From Hydractinia symbiolongicarpus (taxonomy: Eukaryota; Cnidaria; Hydrozoa; Anthoathecata; Hydractiniidae): a stretch of 64,000 nucleotides of DNA. The stretch is from the NCBI RefSeq assembly GCF_029227915.1, contig NC_079878.1, positions 30,965,501-31,029,500 on the forward strand, written 5' to 3'. The translations under genes were made by a program, and so were the position numbers. The notes under the pieces were generated by a model that searched no databases, was not told the origin of the DNA, and worked only from the letters and a program-made list of their open reading frames with translations. Below, in pieces: positions 10,721 to 22,154 of the stretch. The first letter of the stretch is position 1; every line of letters starts with the position of its first letter.

Positions 10721-13050
10721 GAAAGAAGTTTAATCGCCGGCAAACGAAAACCCGCAATTTCCCGTAAATCCCGGGCTTGGCCCGTATAGTCAAATGTATA
10801 CAAAGAAAGGACCCTGTGAGTAAACTCATTTCTCGAACGACTTTTTAAATTATCTTTTCACCACTAAAACGCAGGAGACTTGTAGTTTTCAAAAATGATT
10901 TCATTCTTGATCAGACGCTGAATAAAAGATGTTTAATCGCCGGCAAACCAAAACCCGCGATTTCCCGTAAATACCGGACTCGGCCCGTATAGTCAAAAGT
11001 ATACAAGGAAAGTATCCAGGGAGTAAACTCATTTCCTGAACGATTTTTTAAATTATTTTTTCACCACTAAAACGCATGAGACTTGTAGTTTTCAAAAATG
11101 TTTTCATTTTTGATGAGACTCTGAATATAAGAAGTTTAATCGCCGGCAAACAAAAACTCGCGATTTCCCGTAAATCCTGTGCTTGGCCCGTATAGTCGAG
11201 TACATACAAAGAAAGTACCCTGTGAGTAAACTCATTTCCAGAACGATTTTTTAATCTAATTTTTCACCACTAAAACGCATTAGACTTGTAGTTTTCAAAA
11301 ATGTTTTCATTTTTGATGCGACGCTGAATAAAAGATGTTTAATCGCCGGCAAGCGAAAACCCGCGATTTCCCGTAAATCCCGGACTTGGCCCGTATAGTC
11401 AAAAGTATACAAAGAAAGTACCCTGGGAGTAAACTCATTTCCCGAACGAGTTTTTAAATTATTTTTTCACCACTAAAACGCATGAGACTTGTAGTTTTCA
11501 GGAATGTTTTCATTTTTGATGAGACGCTTAATGAAAGAAGTTTAATCGCCGGCAAACGAAAACCCGCGATTTCCCGTAAATCCCGGGCTTGGCCCGTATA
11601 GTCAAATGTATACAAAGAAAGGACCCTGTGAGTAAACTCATTTCTCGAACGACTTTTTAAATTATCTTTTCACCACTAAAACGCACGAGACTTGTAGTTT
11701 TCAAAAATGTTTTCATTCTTGATCAGACGCTGAATAAAAGATGTTTAATCGCCGGCAAACCAAAACCCGCGATTTCCGGTAAATACCGGACTCGGCCCGT
11801 ATAGTCAAAAGTATACAAAGAAAGTACCCAGGGAGTAAACTCATTTCCCGAACGATTTTTTATATTATTTTTTCACCACTAAAACGCATGAGACTTGTAG
11901 TTTTCAAAAATGTTTTCATTTTTGATAAGACGCTGAATAAAAGATGTTTAATCGCCGGCAAATCAAAACCCGCGATTTCCCATAAATACCGGACTCGGCC
12001 CGTATAGTCAAAAGTATACAAAGAAAGTACCCAGGGAGTAAACTCATTTACCGAACTATTTTTTAAATTATTTTTTCACCACTAAAACGCATGAGACTTG
12101 TAGTTTTCAAAAATGTTTTCATTTTTGATGAGACGCTGAATAAAAGATGTTTAATCGCCGGCAAACGAAAACCCGCGATTTCCCGTAAATCCCGGACTCG
12201 GCCCGTATAGTCAAAAGTATACAAAGAAAGTACCCAGGGAGTAAACTCATTTCCCGAACGATTTTTTAAATTATTTTTTCACCACTAAAACGCATGAGAC
12301 TTGTAGTTTTCAAAAATGTTTTCATTTTTGATGAGACTCTGCTTATAAGAAGTTTAATCGCCGGCAAACAAAAACTCGCGATTTCCCGTAAATCCTGTGC
12401 TTGGCCCGTATAGTCGAGTACATACAAAGAAAGTACCCTGTGAGTAAACTCATTTCCAGAACGATTTTTTAATCTAATTTTTCACCACTAAAACGCATTA
12501 GACTTGTAGTTTTCAAAAATGTTTTCATTTTTGATGCGACGCTGAATAAAAGATGTTTAATCGCCGGCAAGCGAAAACCCGCGATTTCCCGTAAATCCCG
12601 GACTTGGCCCGTATAGTCAAAAGTATACAAAGAAAGTACCCAGGGAGTAAACTCATTTCCCGAACGATTTTTTAAATTATTTTTTCACCACTAAAACGCA
12701 AGAGACTTGTAGTTTTCAGGAATGTTTTCATTTTTGATGAGACGCTTAATGAAAAAAGTTTAATCGCCGGCAAACGAAAACCCGCGATTTCCCGTAAATC
12801 CCGGGCTTGGCCCGTATAGTCAAATGTATACAAAGAAAGGACCCTGTGAGTAAACTCATTTCTCGAACGACTTTTTAAATTATCTTTTCACCACTAAAAC
12901 GCACGAGACTTGTAGTTTTCAAAAATGTTTTCATTCTTGATCAGACGCTGAATAAAAGATGTTTAATCGCCGGCAAACCAAAACCCGCGATTTCCCGTAA
13001 ATACCGGACTCGGCCCGTATAGTCAAAAGTATACAAAGAAAGTACCCAGG
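9400..13050 (+). repeat. 18-monomer higher-order repeat, copy 1 (~3,653 bp)
   Basis: Rare variants recur downstream at +3,652 to +3,653 bp (18 x 203 less 1-2): the one-T-short loop (9,470 and 13,123), GATGAGACGATTAATG (9,691 and 13,344), AAAGGACCCTG (10,806, 11,618 and 12,836, matched at 14,459, 15,270 and 16,488), GCAGGAGAC (near 10,872 and 14,523), AACGAGTTTTTAAA (near 11,446 and 15,098), ATTTCCGGTAAATACC (near 11,771 and 15,424) and CATTCTTGATCAG (near 12,932 and 16,583). It overlaps the second copy of the 11-monomer unit. Confidence 0.85.
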
Positions 13051-16000
13051 GAGTAAACTCATTTCCCGAACGATTTTTTAAATTATTTTTTCACCAATAA
13101 AACGCATGAGACTTGTAGTTTTCAAAAATGTTTCATTTTTGATAAGACGCTGAATAAAAGATGTTTAATCGCCGGCAAACCAAAACCCGCGATTTCCCGT
13201 AAATACCGGACTCGGCCCGTATAGTCAAAAGTATACAAAGAAAGTACCCAGGGAGTAAACTCATTTCCCGAACGATTTTTTAAATTATTTTTTTACCACT
13301 AAAACGCATGAGACTTGTAGTTTTCAGGAATGTTTTCATTTTTGATGAGACGATTAATGAAGGAAGTTTAATCGCCGGCAAACGAAAACCCGCGATTTCC
13401 CGTAAATTCCGAGCTTGGCCCGTATAGTCGAATGTATACAAAGAAAGTACCCTGTGAGTAAACTCATTTCTCGAACGATTTTTTAAATTATCTTTTCACC
13501 ACTAAAACGCATGAGACTTGTAGTTTTCAAAAATGTTTTCATTTTTGATAAGACGCTGAATAAAAGATGTTTAATCGCCGGCAAATCAAAACCCGCGATT
13601 TCCCATAAATACCGGACTCGGCCCGTATAGTCAAAAGTATACAAAGAAAGTACCCAGGGAGTAAACTCATTTACCGAACTATTTTTTAAATTATTTTTTC
13701 ACCACTAAAACGCATGAGACTTGTAGTTTTCAAAAATGTTTTCATTTTTGATGAGACGCTGAATAAAAGATGTTTAATCGCCGGCAAACGAAAACCCGCG
13801 ATTTCCCGTAAATCCCGGACTCGGCCCGTATAGTCAAAAGTATACAAAGAAAGTACCCAGGGAGTAAACTCATTTCCCGAACGATTTTTTAAATTATTTT
13901 TTCACCACTAAAACGCATGAGACTTGTAGTTTTCAAAAATGTTTTCATTTTTGATGAGACTCTGAATATAAGAAGTTTAATCGCCGGCAAACAAAAACTC
14001 GCGATTTCCCGTAAATCCTGTGCTTGGCCCGTATAGTCGAGTACATACAAAGAAAGTACCCTGTGAGTAAACTCATTTCCAGAACGATTTTTTAATCTAA
14101 TTTTTCACCACTAAAACGCATTAGACTTGTAGTTTTCAAAAATGTTTTCATTTTTGATGCGACGCTGAATAAAAGATGTTTAATCGCCGGCAAGCGAAAA
14201 CCCGCGATTTCCCGTAAATCCCGGACTTGGCCCGTATAGTCAAAAGTATACAAAGAAAGTACCCAGGGAGTAAACTCATTTCCCGAACGATTTTTTAAAT
14301 TATTTTTTCACCACTAAAACGCATGAGACTTGTAGTTTTCAGGAATGTTTTCATTTTTGATGAGACGCTTAATGAAAGAAGTTTAATCGCCGGCAAACGA
14401 AAACCCGCGATTTCCCGTAAATCCCGGGCTTGGCCCGTATAGTCAAATGTATACAAAGAAAGGACCCTGTGAGTAAACTCATTTCTCGAACGACTTTTTA
14501 AATTATCATTTCACCACTAAAACGCAGGAGACTTGTAGTTTTCAAAAATGTTTTCATTCTTGATCAGACGCTGAATAAAAGATGTTTAATCGCCGGCAAA
14601 CCAAAACCCGCGATTTCCCGTAAATACCGGACTCGGCCCGTATAGTCAAAAGTATACAAAGAAAGTACCCAGGGAGTAAACTCATTTCCTGAACGATTTT
14701 TTAAATTATTTTTTCACCACTAAAACGCATGAGACTTGTAGTTTTCAAAAATGTTTTCATTTTTGATGAGACTCTGAATATAAGAAGTTTAATCGCCGGC
14801 AAACAAAAACTCGCGATTTCCCGTAAATCCTGTGCTTGGCCCGTATAGTCGAGTACATACAAAGAAAGTACCCTGTGAGTAAACTCATTTCCAGAACGAT
14901 TTTTTAATCTAATTTTTCACCACTAAAACGGATTAGACTTGTAGTTTTCAAAAATGTTTTCATTTTTGATGCGACGCTGAATAAAAGATGTTTAATCGCC
15001 GGCAAGCGAAAACCCGCGATTTCCCGTAAATCCCGGACTTGGCCCGTATAGTCAAAAGTATACAAAGAAAGTACCCAGGGAGTAAACTCATTTCCCGAAC
15101 GAGTTTTTAAATTATTTTTTCACCACTAAAACGCATGAGACTTGTAGTTTTCAGGAATGTTTTCATTTTTGATGAGACGCTTAATGAAAGAAGTTTAATC
15201 GCCGGCAAACGAAAACCCGCGATTTCCCGTAAATCCCGGGCTTGGCCCGTATAGTCAAATGTATACAAAAAAGGACCCTGTGAGTAAACTCATTTCTCGA
15301 ACGACTTTTTAAATTATCTTTTCACCACTAAAACGCACGAGACTTGTAGTTTTCAAAAATGTTTTCATTCTTGATCAGACGCTGAATAAAAGATGTTTAA
15401 TCGCCGGCAAACCAAAACCCGCGATTTCCGGTAAATACCGGACTCGGCCCGTATAGTCAAAAGTATACAAAGAAAGTACCCAGGGAGTAAACTCATTTCC
15501 CGAACGATTTTTTATATTATTTTTTCACCACTAAAACGCATGAGACTTGTAGTTTTCAAAAATGTTTTCATTTTTGATAAGACGCTGAATAAAAGATGTT
15601 TAATCGCCGGCAAATCAAAACCCGCGATTTCCCATAAATACCGGACTCGGCCCGTATAGTCAAAAGTATACAAAGAAAGTACCCAGGGAGTAAACTCATT
15701 TACCGAACTATTTTTTAAATTATTTTTTCACCACTAAAACGCATGAGACTTGTAGTTTTCAAAAATGTTTTCATTTTTGATGAGACGCTGAATAAAAGAT
15801 GTTTAATCGCCGGCAAACGAAAACCCGCGATTTCCCGTAAATCCCGGACTCGGCCCGTATAGTCAAAAGTATACAAAGAAAGTACCCAGGGAGTAAACTC
15901 ATTTCCCGAACGATTTTTTAAATTATTTTTTCACCACTAAAACGCATGAGACTTGTAGTTTTCAAAAATGTTTTCATTTTTGATGAGACTCTGAATATAA

Positions 16001-16710
16001 GAAGTTTAATCGCCGGCAAACAAAAACTCGCGATTTCCCGTAAATCCTGTGCTTGGCCCGTATAGTCGAGTACATACAAAGAAAGTACCCTGTGAGTAAA
16101 CTCATTTCCAAAACGATTTTTTAATCTAATTTTTCACCACTAAAACGCATTAGACTTGTAGTTTTCAAAAATGTTTTCATTTTTGATGCGACGCTGAATA
16201 AAAGATGTTTAATCGCCGGCAAGCGAAAACCCGCGATTTCCCGTAAATCCCGGACTTGGCCCGTATAGTCAAAAGTATACAAAGAAAGTACCCAGGGAGT
16301 AAACTCATTTCCCGAACGATTTTTTAAATTATTTTTTCACCACTAAAACGCAAGAGACTTGTAGTTTTCAGGAATGTTTTCATTTTTGATGAGACGCTTA
16401 ATGAAAAAAGTTTAATCGCCGGCAAACGAAAACCCGCGATTTCCCGTAAATCCCGGGCTTGGCCCGTATAGTCAAATGTATACAAAGAAAGGACCCTGTG
16501 AGTAAACTCATTTCTCGAACGACTTTTTAAATTATCTTTTCACCACTAAAACGCACGAGACTTGTAGTTTTCAAAAATGTTTTCATTCTTGATCAGACGC
16601 TGAATAAAAGATGTTTAATCGCCGGCAAACCAAAACCCGCGATTTCCCGTAAATACCGGACTCGGCCCGTATAGTCAAAAGTATACAAAGAAAGTACCCA
16701 GGGAGTAAAC
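13050..16710 (+). repeat. 18-monomer higher-order repeat, copy 2
   Basis: This copy is collinear with the preceding unit at +3,652/3,653 bp, with only scattered substitutions (for example AACGCATGAG near 13,508 where copy 1 has AACGCTTGAG, and CCGCGATTT near 14,405 where copy 1 has CCGCAATTT). A 1-bp loss near 15,268 shortens the spacing by one. At about 16,720 it switches to a TTTATATTATTT monomer instead of the CCACCAATAA monomer expected at the start of a third unit, which marks the right edge. Confidence 0.85.
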
Positions 16711-17636
16711 TCATTTCCCGAACGATTTTTTATATTATTTTTTCACCACTAAAACGCATGAGATTTGTAGTTTTCAAAAATGTTTTCATTTTTGATGAGA
16801 CGCTGAATAAAAGATGTTTAATCGCCGGCAAACGAAAACCCGCGATTTCCCGTAAATCCCGGACTCGGCCCGTATAGTCAAAAGTATACAAAGAAAGTAC
16901 CCAGGGAGTAAACTCATTTCCCGAACGATTTTTTAAATTATTTTTTCACCACTAAAACGCATGAGACTTGTAGTTTTCAAAAATGTTTTCATTTTTGATG
17001 AGACTCTGAATATAAGAAGTTTAATCGCCGGCAAACAAAAACTCGCGATTTCCCGTAAATCCTGTGCTTGGCCCGTATAGTCGAGTACATACAAAGAAAG
17101 TACCCTGTGAGTAAACTCATTTCCAGAACGATTTTTTAATCTAATTTTTCACCACTAAAACGCATTAGACTTGTAGTTTTCAAAAATGTTTTCATTTTTG
17201 ATGCGACGCTGAATAAAAGAAGTTTAATCGCCGGCAAACGAAAACCCGCGATTTCCCGTAAATCCCGGGCTTGGCCCGTATAGTCAAATGTATACAAAGA
17301 AAGGACCCTGTGAGTAAACTCATTTCTCGAACGACTTTTTAAATTATCTTTTCACCACTAAAACGCACGAGACTTGTAGTTTTCAAAAATGTTTTCATTC
17401 TTGATCAGACGCTGAATAAAAGATGTTTAATCGCCGGCAAACCAAAACCCGCGATTTCCCGTAAATACCGGACTCGGCCCGTATAGTCAAAAGTATACAA
17501 AGAAAGTACCCAGGGAGTAAACTCATTTCCCGAACGATTTTTTATATTATTTTTTCACCACTAAAACGCATGAGACTTGTAGTTTTCAAAAATGTTTTTA
17601 TTTTTGATGAGACGCTGAATAAAAGATGTTTAATCG
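16710..17636 (+). repeat. Shortened third partial copy of the 18-monomer unit
   Basis: From ~16,794 to 17,215 the sequence follows ~15,779-16,200 (offset 1,015, 5 monomers). From ~17,220 to 17,570 it follows ~16,410-16,760 (offset 812, 4 monomers). The shift means exactly one monomer is missing, with the join inside a monomer near 17,220, where GATGCGACGCTGAATAAAAG runs directly into AAGTTTAATCGCCGGCAAACG. This is what unequal exchange in register would leave. Confidence 0.75.
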
Positions 17637-20071
17637 CCGGCAAGCGAAAACCCGCGATTTCCCGCAAATCCCGGACTTGGCCCGTATAGACAAAAGTATA
17701 AAAAGAAAGTACCCAGGAAGTAAACTCATTTCCCGAACGATTTTTTAAATTATTTTTTCACCACTAAAATGCATGAGACTTGTAGCTTCAGGAATGTTTT
17801 CATTTTTGATGAGACGCTTAATGAGAGAAGTTCAATCGCCTGCAAACGAAAACCCGCGATGTCCCGTAAATCCCGGGCTTGGCCCGTATAGTCGAATACA
17901 TACAAAGAAAGTACCTTGTGAGTAAACTCATTTCCAGAACGATTTTTTAAATTATCTTTTCACCACTAAAACGCATGAGACTTGTAGTTTTCAAAAATGT
18001 TTTCATTTTTGATAAGACGCTGAATAAAAGATGTTTAATCGCCGGCAAACCAAAACCCGCGATTTCCCGTAAATCCCGTGCTTGGCCCGTTTAGTCGATT
18101 ACATACAAAGAAAGTACCCTGTTGGTAAACTCATTTCCAGAACGATTTTTTAAATTATCTTTTCACCACTAAAACGCATGAGACTTGTAGTTTTTAAAAA
18201 TGTTTTCATTTTTGATGAGACTCTGAATAAAAGAAGTTTAATCGCCGGCAAACGAGAACCCGCGAATTCCCGTAAATCCCGGGCTTGGCCCGAATATTCG
18301 AATGTATACAAAGAAAGTACCATGTGAGTAAACTCATTTCCCGAACGATTTTTTAAATTATCTTTTCACCACTAAAACGCATGATACTTGTAGTTTTCAA
18401 AAATGTTTTCATTTTTGATGAGACGCTGAATGTAAGAAGTTTAATCGCCGGCAAACAAAAACCCGCGATTTCCCGTAAATCCCGTGCTTGGCCCGTATAG
18501 TCGAGTACATACAAAGAAAGTACCCAGGAAGTAAACTCATTTCCCGAACGATTTTTTAAATTATTTTTTCACCACTAAAATGCATGAGACTTGTAGCTTC
18601 AGGAATGTTTTCATTTTTGATGAGACGCTTAATGAGAGAAGTTCAATCGCCTGCAAACGAAAACCCGCGATGTCCCGTAAATCCCGGGCTTGGCCCGTAT
18701 AGTCGAATACATACAAAGAAAGTACCTTGTGAGTAAACTCATTTCCAGAACGATTTTTTAAATTATCTTTTCACCACTAAAACGCATGAGACTTGTAGTT
18801 TTCAAAAATGTTTTCATTTTTGATAAGACGCTGAATAAAAGATGTTTAATCGCCGGCAAACCAAAACCCGCGATTTCCCGTAAATCCCGTGCTTGGCCCG
18901 TTTAGTCGATTACATACAAAGAAAGTACCCTGTTGGTAAACTCATTTCCAGAACGATTTTTTAAATTATCTTTTCACCACTAAAACGCATGAGACTTGTA
19001 GTTTTTAAAAATGTTTTCATTTTTGATGAGACTCTGAATAAAAGAAGTTTAATCGCCGGCAAACGAGAACCCGCGAATTCCCGTAAATCCCGGGCTTGGC
19101 CCGAATATTCGAATGTATACAAAGAAAGTACCATGTGAGTAAACTCATTTCCCGAACGATTTTTTAAATTATCTTTTCACCACTAAAACGCATGATACTT
19201 GTAGTTTTCAAAAATGTTTTCATTTTTGATGAGACGCTGAATGTAAGAAGTTTAATCGCCGGCAAGCGAAAACCCGCGATTTCCCGCAAATCCCGGACTT
19301 GGCCCGTATAGACAAAAGTATAAAAAGAAAGTACCCAGGAAGTAAACTCATTTCCCGAACGATTTTTTAAATTATTTTTTCACCACTAAAATGCATGAGA
19401 CTTGTAGCTTCAGGAATGTTTTCATTTTTGATGAGACGCTTAATGAGAGAAGTTCAATCGCCTGCAAACGAAAACCCGCGATGTCCCGTAAATCCCGTGC
19501 TTGGCCCGTATAGTCGAATACATACAAAGAAAGTACCTTGTGAGTAAACTCATTTCCAGAACGATTTTTTAAATTATCTTTTCACCACTAAAACGCATGA
19601 GACTTGTAGTTTTCAAAAATGTTTTCATTTTTGATAAGACGCTGAATAAAAGATGTTTAATCGCCGGCAAACCAAAACCCGCGATTTCCCGTAAATCCCG
19701 TGCTTGGCCCGTTTAGTCGATTACATACAAAGAAAGTACCCTGTTGGTAAACTCATTTCCAGAACGATTTTTTAAATTATCTTTTCACCACTAAAACGCA
19801 TGAGACTTGTAGTTTTTAAAAATGTTTTCATTTTTGATGAGACTCTGAATAAAAGAAGTTTAATCGCCGGCAAACGAGAACCCGCGAATTCCCGTAAATC
19901 CCGGGCTTGGCCCGAATATTCGAATGTATACAAAGAAAGTACCATGTGAGTAAACTCATTTCCCGAACGATTTTTTAAATTATCTTTTCACCACTAAAAC
20001 GCATGATACTTGTAGTTTTCAAAAATGTTTTCATTTTTGATGAGACGCTGAATGTAAGAAGTTTAATCGCC
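17637..20071 (+). repeat. 4-monomer higher-order repeat, three tandem copies (811 bp each)
   Basis: The units begin at about 17,637, 18,449 and 19,260. TTCAATCGCCTGCAAACG is at 17,831, 18,642 and 19,453, each exactly 811 bp apart. Other private markers recurring once per unit are CTTGTAGCTTCAGG (the 1-bp loss that makes the unit 811, not 812), GTTTAGTCGATTACATAC, CGAATATTCG and GCATGATACTTG. The first monomer of copies 1 and 3 has GGCAAGCG with TAGACAAAAGTATAAAAAG, but copy 2 has a C-type junction (GTCGAGTACATAC) there, so copies 1 and 3 are not simply successive duplicates of copy 2. Divergence between units is very low. Confidence 0.9.
18291..18300 (+). other. Private 10-bp palindrome in one monomer subtype
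   Basis: CGAATATTCG is a perfect palindrome created where other monomers read CGTATAGTCG. It occurs at 18,291, 19,102, 19,913 and 21,535, always in the monomer that also has GAGAACCCGCGAATTCCCG. Two linked substitutions (T to A and G to T) make it self-complementary. It works as a subtype marker; a protein-binding role is possible but unsupported. Confidence 0.7.
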
Positions 20072-22154
20072 GGCAAACAAAAACCCGCGATTTCCCGTAA
20101 ATCCCGTGCTTGGCCCGTATAGTCGAGTACATACAAAGAAAGTACCCTGTGAGTAAACTCATTTCCAGAACGATTTTTTAAAGTATTTTTTCACCACTAA
20201 AACGCATGAGACTTTTAGTTTTCAAAAATGTTTTCATTTTTGATGAGACGCTGAATAAAAGATGTTTAATCGCCGGCAAACGAAAACCCGCGATTTCCCG
20301 TAAATCCCGGACTCGTACCGTATAGTCAAAAGTATACAAAGAAAGTACCCAGGGAGTAAACTCATTTCCCGAACGATTTTTTTAATTATTTTTTCACCAC
20401 TAAAACGCATGAGACTTGTAGTTTTCAGGAATGTTTTCATTTTTGATGAGACGCTTAATGAAAGAAGTTTAATCGCCGGCAAACGAAAACCCGCGATTTC
20501 CCGTAAATCCCGGGCTCGGCCCGTATAGTCAAATGTATACAAAGAAAGTACCCTGGGAGTAAACTCATTTCCCGAACGATTTTTTAAATTATTTTTTCAC
20601 CACTAAAACGCATGATACTTGTAGTTTCCAAAATGTTTACATTTTTGATGAGACGCTGAATATAAGAAGTTTAATCGCCGGCAAACAAAAACCCGCGCTT
20701 TTCCGTAAATCCCGTGCTTGGCCCGTATAGTCGGGTACATACAAGAAAGTACCCTGTGAGTGAACTCATTTCCAGAACGATTTTTTAAATTATCTTTTCA
20801 CCACTACAAAGCATGAGACTTGAAGTTTATAAAAATGTTTTCATTTTTGATGAGACTCTGAATAAAAGAAGTTTAATCGCCGGCAAACGAAAACCCGCGA
20901 ATTCCGGTTAATCCTGGACTCGGCCCGTATAGTCAAAAGTATACAAAGAAAATACCCAGGGAGTAAACACATTTCCCGAACGATTATTTAAATTATTTTT
21001 TCACCACTAAAACGCATAAGACTTGTAGTTTTCAGGAATGTTTTCATTTTTGATGAGACGCTTAATGAAAGAAGTTTAATCGCCGGCAAACGAAAACCCG
21101 CGATTTCCCGTAAATCCCGGGCTTGGCCCGTATAGTCGAATGTATACAAAGAAAGTACCCTGTGAGTAAACTCATTTCTCGAACGACTTTTTAAATTACC
21201 TTTTCACCACAAAAACGCACGAGACTTGTAGTTTTCAAAAATGTTTTCATTTTTGTCAAGACGCTGAATAAAAGATGTTTAATCGCCGGGAAACCAAAAC
21301 CCGCGATTTCCCGTAAATCCCGTGCTTGGCCCGTTTAGTCGAGTACATACAAAGAAAGTACCCTGTTAGTAAACTCATTTCCAGAACGATTTTTTAAATT
21401 ATCTTTTCACCACTAAAACGCATGAGACTTGTAGTTTTTAAAAATGTTTTCATTTTTGATGAGACTCTGAATAAAGGAAGTTTAATCGCCGGCAAACGAG
21501 AACCCGCGAATTCCCGTAAATCCCGGGCTTGGCCCGAATATTCGAAGAAAGTACCCTGTGAGTAAACTCATTTCCCGAACGATTTTTTAAATTTTCTCTT
21601 CACCACTAAAACGCATGAGACTTGGAGTTTTCAAAAATGTTTTCATTTTTGATGAGACGCTGAATGTAAGAAGTTTAATCGCCGGCAAACAAAAACCCGC
21701 GATTTCCCGTAAATCCCGTGCTTGGCCCGTATAGTCGAGTACATACAAAGAAAGTACCCTGTGAGTAAACTCATTTCCAGAACGATTTTTTAAATTATTT
21801 TTTCACCACTAAAACGCATGAGACTTGTAGTTTTCAAAAATGTTTTCATTTTTGATGAGACGCTTAATGAAAGAAGTTTAATCGCCGGCAAACGAAAACA
21901 CGCGATTTCCCGTAAATCCCGGGCTCGGCCCGTATAGTCAAATGTATACAAAGAAAGTACCCTGTGAGTAAACTCATTTCCCGAACGATTTTTCAAATTA
22001 TTTTTTCACCACTAAAACGCATGATACTTGTAGTTTTTAAAAATGTTTTCATTTTTGATGAGACGCTGAATATAAGAAGTTTAATCGCCGGCAAACAAAA
22101 ACCCGCGCTTTTCCGTAAATCCCGTGCTTGGCCCGTATAGTCGGGTACATACAA
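20072..22154 (+). repeat. Satellite block with 7-monomer offset (1,410 bp) and a 10-bp deletion
   Basis: Segment ~20,430-21,310 recurs at ~21,840-22,720. CCCGCGCTTTTCCG sits at about 20,693 and 22,103, and the rare CCACTACAAAGCATGAG monomer at 20,801 and 22,211, both 1,410 bp apart. Seven monomers would be 1,421 bp; the deficit is explained by the 10-bp deletion at ~21,541 plus 1 bp elsewhere. No gene is present. Confidence 0.8.
21541..21551 (+). other. 10-bp deletion inside a monomer
   Basis: The sequence reads TTCGAAGAAAG where the same subtype upstream reads TTCGAATGTATACAAAGAAAG (for example near 19,111). Ten bases including the GTATAC palindrome are missing, with short AA microhomology at the break. 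This is the largest indel I noticed in the array. Confidence 0.85.

Noticed and set aside
18263-18268. GAATTC and similar restriction-like palindromes (GCCGGC, GTATAC) as functional sites
   Set aside because: These short palindromes are expected by chance in a repeat of this composition and only mark monomer subtypes.
20234-20542. Open frames up to 102 codons on both strands, many giving near-identical 71-73 residue peptides with MRLVVFKNVFIFDET or GFRLPAIKLL segments
   Set aside because: They are translations of the satellite itself. Both strands are open over the same bases, copies recur at monomer multiples, and 203 bp is not divisible by 3. No ribosome-binding, splice or domain evidence supports coding, so none is listed as a gene.
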